Part shown: positions 48,440 to 58,675 of the stretch, piece by piece
How positions within the stretch are numbered: the stretch's first letter is position 1
How the letters are laid out: each line of letters opens with the position of its first letter
Assembly: GCA_000310025.1 (NCBI GenBank)
Contig: FN649734.1
Span: 2,909,964-2,973,963, forward strand
Source of the DNA: Ectocarpus siliculosus
Taxonomy: Eukaryota > Sar > Phaeophyceae > Ectocarpales > Ectocarpaceae
Direction of reading: 5' to 3'
Length of the DNA stretch: 64,000 nt
Notes under the pieces: generated by a model
What the model was told of the DNA's origin: nothing
The model's database searches: none
What the model saw: the letters and a program-made list of their open reading frames with translations, nothing else
Made by a program: the position numbers and the translations under genes

Positions 48440-51291
48440 ACTACTGTGGTGGTGGTGGTGGTCGTTATTGTTGTTGCTGCTGCTGCTACTGCTTCTTCTG
48501 CGGTTGCTGTGGCTGCGGTTGCTGTTGATGCTGTCGTTGGTTTTCGCTGTTGTTGCTGCTGGTTGGAAGATTCGGACTGCAGGTGGACGTGTCACGACGC
48601 TCCCTGTAGCTTGTCTTGGTCGCGTGGGAGCTGAACACCGTCGATTTGAGAGGCTGCGTTCGCAGCCACAGCTGGTCGTGAGCTCTTGCCGCTTGCTTAG
48701 CAGCAACAGCGTCGTGCGCGCCCGCGTCGATTCTGTGCGTTTTATCTACACCCCGAGAAAATTTCTGGCGCGCATCACATGATTACACGGAGCCCCTCTT
48801 GGCATCGCCAAAACGTGTATTTTGCTATCATAGTGTAACTGTTCTTCGTTTGGCCTCTCTTTTGTCACATATGTATCAACGTCTTCATTCCTCTCGCCTG
48901 TCTCTACACGGATGTGTGCATGCGTGCATGTATGCATGCAGAGCCGAGGCGATGGAGCTGGAGTCGGCGTTTCGCTCTCGGGACTCCGGGGTGCACGGCA
49001 GGACCGACGAGGGGGATGCGTCCGGACGGCAGCTCGCCTCCGCTAGGCGGTTGAGATCCCTGCTGTCCTCCAACAGGCGAGGGGCCGAGAAGTCGAGAGT
49101 AGTCTTTCGTCGCCTTGTCTTGGCTTGGGGAGTTTGATTGGAGGGGCGTAATCATACTTTTGCGTCCCTTGTGGCGGGTTGACCCTTGACGGCCCGCCCT
49201 CGAGAGGACGGAGCGTCTTCCCGCACAGGACCGATCTCGCCGTTGGCCAAATCGTTCCTTCCTACTTTGCCCAAGGTGGCTCCAGTGTGTTTTCCCTTCA
49301 CCCTATGTGTATCCTGTCGATATTTCTTCCCCGTCTTCTCAGCCCTCTTCCTGGGTAGCTTTGGGGGGGGCGGGGGGGGGGGTATTGGCGGTAGTTGTGG
49401 TGTCTTTGCCTTTGCCGTTGTCGTGGCCTTCCCGCGTTTGATGGGGTCTCTCTTCCTGCTCTCGACCATACAGAATGCCAGGACCGCTTTCTCGAGGATG
49501 TTTTAATGAAAAAAGAGGGAGTTACCCTACCCCCAACCCAACCCGTACCCCGCTAATAAAAATTGCCAAGCTTAATATCCTCGCGAAATCCTCCTGGAAT
49601 GTCATGGGCCTACACCTTGTGCTACCACAACAAAGTGTACCGTTCGTATCTATGGCGCTCGAAAACTCGCCATAGATCCTGCCAAGAGTTGCCGTCTGTG
49701 TGATGACAAATGGGCTGTGCGTCAGTTCTCTGTACCTCACGTAGCTCGATACCGTTTCTTGTTTTCTTTTCTTGCCCTACGTCAGGGAGGACCTCATTCG
49801 AGAGGCTCTGGAGCGAGATTGGGTGCCGCTGCTCATGGGGTGGCTCGGAGCTGACACGCGTCCGGCGGTGCAGGTGTGTGGGTTTTTGTTGTTGTTGCTG
49901 TTAACTGCTGTTGTGAGTACTGCTGCTGTTGTTGTTGGTACTGTTGATGGTACGGTCCGTCTCCTTTGCTTGTGTATTGTGGGGTTGTGTGTGGGTTTTT
50001 TTTATTCTTAGCATCGACCGCGCTAACCCGCTGGCGAATGGAAATACCTGCGGCCTTTGCGTGCGTGTGCGTCTGTCAAGGTGGAACCACCGCTCTGGGC
50101 CGTGGCCAACACCTTCTCCTTTAATACCCCCTTCGCTCCCTCTTCCGTACGCTTTGCCCGCGTGTATAGGTAGCGCCGTGGGCCCTGGCCAACATCTACC
50201 TTTTTCCTTTAACCCCCCCCCCCCCCNNNNNNNNNNNNNNNNNNNNNNNNNNNNNNNNNNNNNNNNNNNNNNNNNNNNNNNNNNNNNNNNNNNNNNNNNN
50301 NNNNNNNNNNNNNNNNNNNNNNNNNNTTGACCCCGAGCTATGGGGAGCCTCGGGGCCCCTGCCCAACATTTCCTTTTTTCCTTAACCCCCCCCCCCCCCC
50401 CCCCTTGCCGCCCCCCCCGGTTTTTGCCATCGGGGTTTGGGTTTTCGTCGCCTGGCAACGACGTTGTAAAACAAGCCCCCCACTCGGTGTTTGCCATCGG
50501 GATTGGGTTTTCGTCGCTTGGCAACGACGTTGTAAAACAAGCCAATTCACTTCGTGAACTCGGCAACCAGGTTACCGGTTTTTTTTTGGCGGTAACCATA
50601 ATGGTGGTCGAGTAGATCATGTTGTGCGGGGTCGAGAAACCTCACTCCGCGCAACGGAGGATGATCGCACCACGTTGTGCTAAAATGGTCAAGCTTCCTC
50701 GAGGCAGTTACACAGTGCTTACAACTGTCTCTGGAAGTGAAAGCACCAGAAAATAAATTAAGTCATACGTAGCTGTCATCCGTACGCAAGGAAGTAAGCA
50801 CAAGATGCCGAACAACCTTAGCAGGATGCAGCTCACCCTTCATGCGACTCGCCAAATACCTCACGGCGCTTCGCGCTTGGTGATGTGAGAGCCTGGTCCG
50901 GTGAGAACCCGGCGTGCTCCGTCCCGGCTTCGTAGGGATGCGAGGTCAATGGTCAAACGACTACGGCATGCACGACTTTGAGTACACCCCCCCCCTTTGT
51001 CTCTCTCTTCCGTACGCTTTGCGCGCGTGTGTAGGTTGAAGCGCTGTGGGCCCTCACCAACATCGCGGCGGGGGCCCCGGACCACGCCCAAGTCCTCACC
51101 AACAGCGGCGCGGTACCCCCCCTGGTGGTTCTGCTTGACAGTCCCAACGAGGAGGTTTTGGAGCAGGCGCTGTGGCTGCTGGGGAACCTGGCCGGGGAAG
51201 GGGCGGCGGCGAGAGACGCCGTCCTGGCGGTGGATGCGCTGCCCCCCCTTGTGCGATGCCTGGAGAGACACCAGGTGATTACTGCCGCTGC

Positions 51292-51324
<33 letters not shown>

Positions 51325-51545
51325 AGGCTGTTGCTATGGAGTATCCAGAGGCGGGTCGACCGGCAGCTGTCGAGGCCTCGGTTGATGATGAGTTGTTTTT
51401 CAAAAAAAAATTGGATGGAAGAAGACTTCCTCTGTGTTGTTGTTGGCTGTTGGTTGTGATGAAATCGAGGTTTCAAATCAATCGTCTTGTCACAATCGCC
51501 ACGACCAACCTACAGCGGTGAAGGGTATTATTACTTGTCAACACG

Positions 51546-51600
<55 letters not shown>

Positions 51601-53791
51601 CTCGAAGAAGTAGCCTGTTGGGTGTGAGTGGCGTGTGGTACCTCCGCACACGTGTGTGAGAGGAATGCGCCGCGTGTTTCGATTGCGTCCGCTGCCACCC
51701 GAGTTTTTTTTTTTTTTGCTGTTGGAAGATACCATCCACACGTACGTGTTTGCGTGGCTTATTTTTTCTGTTCTTGTGTCTGCCTCGTTTGCAAACACCC
51801 GTGGTGTGGGTGCCAGCCGGTGCACGACGCACGTTGTTTATTTAGCGCCTAGACTAACCGCTTCTATATTTTTTGTCTGAAGAAAGCAACAAATATGGAG
51901 GTTATGGTATGCGTTTTGTAAGTACCTTTTCACCGGCTTGATCTCGGCTGTCGTTCCACACGATTTGCGGGTTTTACGTTTTCTCTTCCGACAGGGGTCG
52001 AGGTCGTTGCTGAAGATCGGGTCCTGGACGCTGAGCAACCTCTGCGACGGCCAACCCCGCCCTGTCCTCGACGTGCACACCGTCATCCCCGCCCTCTCGA
52101 AGCTGCTTCAGCACACGGACAGCGAGATCCTAAGGTGTGTTAAGCGTGTTGTGTGTTTTTCTTGTTGGCCTCGCTAACCGCCCGACCAATCCACAGACGT
52201 CAGCCTCCGTGCGGCTGAAGACGGAGAATGCTTCCAAAGGCTACCATGATCTGGGACCCCGTGATGGGGTGTCATATTCGGGGGGGGGGGGTATGCCGGC
52301 GACTTGCTGGCTGTTCCTTCGTATTTCTCGTCCATTGTGGGGGGTGGCGGTGAGAGGGTGTTGTGTCTCTCTTCTGGTGATGGTAGTCCTTCCTCTGCCA
52401 CTGCTGATCCCTCGGTAAGCTGTTTGCTGTTGGTGACGGTGGTGGTGGTGGTATTGCCGGCTGCCGGCGTCGCTGATAGTGGTACACGTTTCTGACAGAT
52501 TTATTATCGTGCGGTTGCGGTTGTTTTGTCTTTTTTTTTCGGGCTCGATTGTTCTTTGTTCTGACCGTGTGAGGACGACTGTTTGGTACCCCACCCCCCA
52601 CGTTCACGTGCCGGCCAGCCAGGCACTGGCCTGTCCTATCTATCATTCCACTATTTTCTTACCTTTTTTTCCCGCTTTGCCACCTTGTGCTCTTGTATTG
52701 TTTTCTGTGTGATTTTTTTCTCACCCCATCTGTCTCTAGCCACACTTGCTGGGCGCTGAGCCACTTGTGCGACGGTTTGTCCACGCACATCCGAGCCGTG
52801 GTGGATGCTGACATCTGCTGGAGGCTGGTCGAGCTGCTCAAGCACCGCAGGTACGCCGCTGGGTTCGTTTCTTTTTTTCGTTTTCACGGTTTATTTATTT
52901 ATTGTTTTCTTGTGGGCAATAACAAATTTTCCCTCGTTCAACGACATGATATGATATGATACCGTTCTTGGTGTCTGGGGAAAGAAAGTCAAGCATGGCA
53001 CTTCATATGTGGGAGTAGGTGCGTCGAATGTGGGCCAAATGTTGCCCCGCTTGTGCTCGTAATTTCTTACTACTGTATCAAGCACGATGAATCCATCTCT
53101 ACCCGCAAAAAAAAGAGTCCAGGATTAACTGGCCATGAATTCATGTTAAACAGTAGCGGAAACACTACGTGCTCTTTGTTTTGTGTTTTTTTGTTCCCGG
53201 CGTGCGTGCCCGGCGTGCCTTGTGCAGTTTTCCCGCGACGAACCGGACGCACTGCCTATTTTGTTGTGTCTTGTTCATATATAGTTTTTTTTTTTTTTGC
53301 CCTTGTGTGCTTGGCGCCGTCCGCCGTGTCCCCAGTTGGCGTGTGACGAAGCCGGCCCTCCGAACGATCGGAAACATTGTCTGCGCGGAGGACGACACGG
53401 ACTACACCCAGCACATCATAGACGCCGGAGCCGTGCCCTGCCTGCAGCAGCTCATCGCGCATAGCAACCGGGAGATCCAGAAGGAGGTGCGCTTCTCGTC
53501 GCACGTTGTCCTTGTCCTTGTGCCTTGTCGTGGAGTTGGTGGTGTATGTTGCTGCCGTTGTTTTACTGCTGCTGCTGCTGCTGCTGCTAGGTGTCCATTT
53601 GTCGTATCCTCTTACGCCATGAAGTGTTGGTGGTGTATGTTGCTGCCGTTGCTTTACTGCTGGTTCTGGCTGTCCATTGGAGGGGCGAAGATGCGTGAAC
53701 GTCGTGTGTGCTGATGGCGCTTTGTCTTGCGTTTCTCCGCACTGCCCAGCCCATAAAAAAATTGTCGACGTGAACGTCTCTCTCTGTCTCT

Positions 53792-53853
<62 letters not shown>

Positions 53854-56800
53854 CTCTCTCTCGTCTCTCTCTCTCTCTCTCTTGTTCTCTCTCTTGTTCT
53901 CTCTCTCTCTCACTCTCTCTCGTGTGCACGAATGATCGGCTTCCTGCACAACGCGCGCACGGGTTCATGCCATGCCATGTCACACGGTGGCAGGCCTGCT
54001 GGACCCTCAGCAACATCGCGGCGGGTACGGTGGAGCAGATCCAGACCGTCCTAGACAGCGGTGCCCTCCCTTCCCTCGTGGAGCTGGCTTCCTCTCAGTG
54101 CTTGGACCCAGCAGGTCAGTCAGGCAGTCGAAGGAGAAGCATGCCGTAGGTGACATGACGCAAGATTCCACACACCCTTGACTGGTTTCCACAGCCGGGT
54201 TGCTCCACGACGAAGAGGATGATGCGTAAACGATGCGGTATCTGCGTTTTCGGAGAGCTCTCGACGAACGGATGGCGTTTTTGGCACAGCCCCTCTTTTC
54301 TGTTGCGGAGAAATCGAGTTTTTGGAAATCTGCCCGGGGGGTATATTATATCTATCGTCCCCTACGGATTGTTGTAGAGGAGGACGGCGATCGCAAGCAG
54401 CAGTGACGAGAGTTGCACGACGAAAGTATTTCAAGGCCGCGTCGTGCCAGGGGATTGGACACTATCCAGGGCCTAAGGAACAGCTTGGACATCTATCTCA
54501 TCTGCGACAACGCGATAGCCGGCGCTGGTCTTGCAGCCCTGTAGGCCAGGACCGCTACACTGCCGCAGAACCGTGGCAGTTTCTCCTACGCGCTGCGTGG
54601 AATGGACGCTTCTACCGAAGACATTTTTTTAATTTTGCGTTACAAAGAGATGCCGTATGCTACTTGTAAGCATTCATGCCGTGTGCATGCTTTTCCTTCT
54701 GTTTGTTTTCGCGTGTAGATCCGGACAGCGGCGGGGCGGACCCGGAGGTCCGCAGCGAGGCGAGCTGGGCGGTGCTAAATGCGACCAGCTGCGGCTCCGA
54801 TCACCAGGTGTGTGTGCGTTATGTGTTGCGTTTGTGTGTCTTTCTGGTTAGCATAGGCCGAGCTAACCGGCTGATCAAATGAAAGTACGTCAGTCTCAGT
54901 GCCGCTGAAAACACAAAATGCTTCTATAGGCAACGATCTAAGACGTGTGTGTGTGTGTATGTGTGTGTGTGTTGTTCCTTGAATGGGCATCGACCGCGCT
55001 ATCCGACAGACCAGTGTGTTTTGCACTTTGGCTTGTAGAGTTGTCATCCATGCCCACACATAGCGCACATCTAAATGCGCAACATTTAGTCGGCGATAGC
55101 ACCTGCGCCGCCGTTTCATAGCGGGCACCAGCTTGCTAACTCGGCTCTGGCCCTGAGCCCTGGCTTGATGCCCCCCGCCCCGCCCCCCCCCCGTTCTTGC
55201 GACGCAGATTGAGTACTTGGTTCAAGAGGGCGGGATAAAGGTTCTGGGGGAGCTGCTGAATCAAAGCAGCATGGTGATGATGGCCCTGGAAGGATTGGAG
55301 AGAATCTTGCAGGTGCGGGCTTGCCCTTGTTAGACCCCCAACCGACGAATGTAAAGGTGTTGGGTGCTCACGATGCCACGCCACTTGTAAAGTGGCGCGG
55401 GAAGGTGCAAAGGAGGAGTGTTGACGGCGGAAGCCACGATTCGCGTGGGCCCCGGGAGGGGGAGGTGGAGGTGATGATTCACGGGGCCGTCGCAAGGGGG
55501 TCACACAGACATCTACTACTTGTTTTTTTGCCACATGCGATATTCCTAGCAGATGGTAGTATTGTCCTTAAGCTCTGGATAGCAGGCGGCGCCGCTGCTG
55601 TCAGTATTTTGAGGAGGGTGGCACGTGTCCTCCAGGATACAGCTCGTCGTGGACAGCAAATGGAGGGTGGGCAGGACGATGGCCTGAATTTGTCCTGGTC
55701 TTGGATGCTATTTGGCAACGCGATATTTCGAGTTCCAGATACTCTCACTGATGTCAAAGTATCCTGCAGAAGGCATCAATGCTACCTACGGGCTGTTGAG
55801 ATAGCTTGAAGTTATGTGTTGCTCTTGCGTACGAGATAACCTGAAGTTATGGGGTGCTCTTTTGGTGCGGTTGCCAGAAACCACCCCGCTGGCGTGTGCT
55901 CTTTTCTCAGCCGCTCAGCCAAACATAGCGCTGCGTCCTATCGCTTGTTCTGGCCGTGGTGTCAGGTGGGAGACAAAGAGGCGTATCGACTGATGGTGGG
56001 GGATTCGGGGGGTGGCGGCGGCGGTGGGCAGCAGGCACGGCAGCTGCTCGGCCACACTCCACGTCGGGACGGTGGTGGCGGTGCGGCAGGGGGCCTCACG
56101 AAGGGAAATCCGTACGCGGCTCTGTTGCAGGCGACCAAGATCGAGCTCCTGGAGACGCACAAGAACACGCAAGTGGCCAAAAGGTGGGGGTTGTCTTTGT
56201 CGTCGTCGTTGTTGTCGTTGTCGTTGTTGTTGTCGTCGTCATTGCTGTTGTTGTTGTCGTCGTCATCGCTGTTGTTGTCGTCGTCATTGTTGTTGTTGTT
56301 GTCGTCGTTGTTGTTGATGCTGCTGTGAGCTCAGCGCACTCGAAGCATCGCCTTCGTTTCGTTTTGTTTGCTGCTCGCGACTCCTCCCCACGTGCTCTTG
56401 CGTGTGTGTACGTTTTTATTGGCTGCGTTTGTCCACTTTGACCATGTGCGGTGCTGAGTACTCCCCCCCCCCCCGACCTTGCTTCTTCCGTGTGTTCGTT
56501 CCCCTCCACAACGTCAAGCAGAGCTCAGCGCATTCGGAAGAGATACTACGTCCGCTGCGCGATCTGCAATCAGTCCTTTTCAAAGGCGTCTCAGAGAACT
56601 CACTTTTGTCCGGAGTGCAAGGTACGTTTGTGCTGCTGCTGCCGTTGTTGTTGTTGTTGTCGTCGTCGTTGTCGTTGTTGCTGTAGGGAGCGACTGGCCT
56701 AAGACCATGGTCCCTATTGTGTCCACCAGCACGAGACGCATTCAACCTTAACCCTATAGCCCAAAACCTACCGCGGCGATGATTCCAAGAGGCGCCGCCG

Positions 56801-58290
56801 CCGCCGCCGCCAACGACCATGATAGCAATCCTGAACTTGTGTACGCCCGGTGCTGGCCGACGACCATCGTTTTGCTCCGGACCCAACACTGATAGTCAGC
56901 TTTCGCCTCTGGCCCGCCCTACCCCTTGCGATAGTCATTTTTGTTTGTGTCTGTCTCCGGACCCCCAACACGTGTGATCATCAAGTTCGCCTCTGGCCCG
57001 CTGTCGTTGCCTGCTGCGCCGGCAGTGCGAGGTCTGCCGAGACTGCGACTGCACCCGCTTCCACCTGGAGTTCCAGCAGGAGCTGTGGAAGGAAATGTCG
57101 GAGCAGGAGGCGAACGCTCGGGCGAGCAAGAAGAGCAAGAAGCAGAAGAAGAAGCAGAAGGCCAAGGAGCGCAACAAGGCCGCCACGACCACTACCGCTG
57201 CTACCGGCGCCGGTAACGGTAGCGGCAGCGGCGGTGGTGGTGGGGCCGTTCCCACCCCGCAACCGTCTTCCAACGGCAGCACGACCGATGTTGCCGCCCC
57301 TCCGCCGGGGCCGGGGCCGGTGCCGACGTCGACGCCGTTAAGTCAAGGCGACGGTGGAAACGCTAGCGGCGGCGGCAGCGAGGGCGTGCGCGATGGCGGC
57401 GGGAGCAGCGCCCGTGGTGGCGGCGGCGGATCCCTGTCAGCCAACGGGGGGAGTAGCGTCAACAGTGCCGCCGTTAGCGCGCCTAGCGGCGGCGGTGGCG
57501 GCGGCGGCGGCAACGCGAGCGGGGAGAGCAAGAAGAAAGGCAAGAGAGCAGCCGCCAGCAGCGGCGGGGTTGTAGCCAAAGGCAACGGGCGATCCGAACC
57601 GGCACGAGTCGTGCCGCGCCGTAGCGGCACGCCGGCGCCTACTTCCGGAGCCGGGGCGCTCGCGGAGAGGAGCAACGGCGGCGGCGGCGGAGGCGTCAAG
57701 CCCACCCAGACACGAGGGCCGGGGACAACGCCGGCCGCGCCGGCGCCAGCGGCACAGCCTGCCCCCCCGGAAGCTGCCGCCCCCGTTGCCCCCGTCGCCA
57801 ACGGGACGCGGCCGCCGCCTCCACCGTCACCGCGGCAACGAACAGCAGCCGTCGGCGGAGGCGCCGCCGCCGGTAGCGGGAAGGGAAAGGGGCAGCGGCG
57901 AGCGAGAGCGGCTCCGGCGGGCAAGGAAGAGGAGCGGGGGGGCGAAGGCGGCGTTAACGCCAGAGTAAGCGGGAGCGCGAAGACGCCGAAGGCAACAGCC
58001 TCTGGCGCCGCCTCCGGCGCCGCCGCGGCGGCGGGGAGCCGGAGAGTGCCCCCGGCGGCGGCGGCGGACGTAAAGCCGGCGGTAGCAGTTGGCGCCCGTT
58101 CGCGGTCGAAGGCCGCCACCGCTTCGGCTCCGGCGACCGCCGGCGCCAGCACTGGCGGAAAAACAACCGCCGCCGACCAGCAGCGCAATTCCAACCCTGG
58201 TAACGCCGTCAGCCGTGGTAGCATCACCGTTGGCGGCGGTGCGAGGGTGAATGAAAAGCCCGACCCCTCGTCGTCATCCAAGAACTCGTC

Positions 58291-58336
<46 letters not shown>

Positions 58337-58567
58337 GTAGGCGTGCCGGTGGGCCGCGAGGCTCCGAACGGCCGCGCTGGCGCCCCTGCTCCCGCGCCGT
58401 CGTCGCCGGCCGCGAGCCGGGGCGGCGGAGGCGGCGGGAAGCGAGCTGGGGGTGGGGATGACGACAGCCTGAGGCAGAACGACAACTACGTGTCCTTCCT
58501 GAACCAGACGGGATCGATCCTCGCCCTGGCGCAGATGCTGGACCGGCAGTCGCTCGAGGAGTGCTAG
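47587..58567 (+). CDS. Importin-alpha-like armadillo protein with C-terminal Cys-rich module, 13 exons
   Basis: Exons: 47587-48245, 48942-49091, 49786-49873, 51035-51274, 51995-52134, 52740-52850, 53336-53486, 53994-54114, 54719-54807, 55208-55312, 55966-56183, 56522-56621, 57026-58567. Phases agree; 3714 nt, 1237 aa. Residues 1-210 are low complexity (Ala, Gly, Gln runs). About 270-640 form armadillo repeats with the importin-alpha Trp-x3-Asn series: WALTNIAAG, WLLGNLAGE, WTLSNLCDGQPRP, WALSHLCDG, RTIGNIV, WTLSNIAAG, WAVLNAT. These Trp/Asn ladders bind classical nuclear localisation signals, so cargo import through the nuclear pore is the likely role. Unlike typical importin-alpha (about 530 aa), I see no clear Arg/Lys-rich importin-beta-binding segment. 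A Cys/His cluster follows at about 700-735 (CAICNQ...FCPEC, CEVCRDCDC), then a 500-residue Gly/Ala/Pro/Ser tail. The donor of exon 2 is weak. ATG 47587 is the first in-frame Met. Confidence 0.85.
49968..50095 (-). repeat. Dispersed repeat family B, one copy
   Basis: TG-rich head, then TTAGCATCGACCGCGCTAAC and CGAATGGAAAT. TTAGC and GCTAA form a small hairpin. It lies about 100-220 bp into intron 3 of the importin-like gene. Confidence 0.8.
50078..50400. repeat. Imperfect copies of the importin exon-4 start, around an assembly gap
   Basis: Three imperfect copies of the exon-4 edge: CGCTCTGGGCCGTGGCCAAC (about 50091), CGCCGTGGGCCCTGGCCAAC (about 50175), and a third after the gap (about 50352). 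Each is followed by a T-rich, C-run segment. The second is preceded by CTTCCGTACGCTTTG, as is the true exon at 51035. Confidence 0.8.
50227..50326. other. Assembly gap (100 N)
   Basis: One hundred N in intron 3 of the importin-like gene, preceded by a C-run. The true size is unknown. Confidence 0.99.
50430..50998 (-). repeat. Dispersed repeat family A, long inverted copy
   Basis: The same order of blocks as at 21044-21650, reversed: two GCAACGACGTTGTAAAACAA units, then GGTAACCATAATGGTGG, then through GCCTGGTCCGGTGAGAACCC to the GAGTACACC C-run end. It ends about 35 bp before exon 4 of the importin-like gene. Confidence 0.85.
52141..52262 (-). repeat. Dispersed repeat family B, one copy
   Basis: TG-rich head immediately after the donor of intron 5, then TTGGCCTCGCTAACCGCCC, GACCAATCCACAGACGTCAG, and on to ATGATCTGGGACCC. 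Confidence 0.8.
53776..53920. repeat. (CT)n microsatellite
   Basis: Long, slightly interrupted CT tract in intron 7 of the importin-like gene. Confidence 0.95.
54826..55060 (-). repeat. Dispersed repeat family B, two copies
   Basis: First copy (about 54826-54945): GGTTAGC then nine bases then GCTAACC, a 7-bp stem; then GAAAACACAAAATGCTT. Second copy (about 54962-55060) begins after a TG repeat with GGGCATCGACCGCGCTATCC. Both are in intron 9 of the importin-like gene; the first begins about 20-30 bp after the donor. Confidence 0.82.
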
Positions 58568-58675
58568 ACAAACCTCCGCCAGGAAAAGGATAATGGCTAC
58601 GGCCTGGTGCTGGCGCAGATGCTAGACCGGGAGTGCTAGGTAGAACTCCGCCTGCGAAAGGATACCGGCTCCTCT
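58520..58675 (+). repeat. Tandem duplication across the importin-like stop codon
   Basis: The last coding segment (GGCGCAGATGCTGGACCGGC through GTGCTAG and CTCCGCC) is followed about 85 bp later by a second, slightly shortened copy (GGCGCAGATGCTAGACCGGG, GTGCTAGG, CTCCGCC). The second copy lies in the 3' UTR. Confidence 0.85.

Noticed and set aside
57343-58485. 380-codon open frame antisense to the last importin-like exon
   Set aside because: It mirrors the Gly/Ala/Ser codon runs of the sense exon (GGC/GCC), which cannot produce stops on the other strand.
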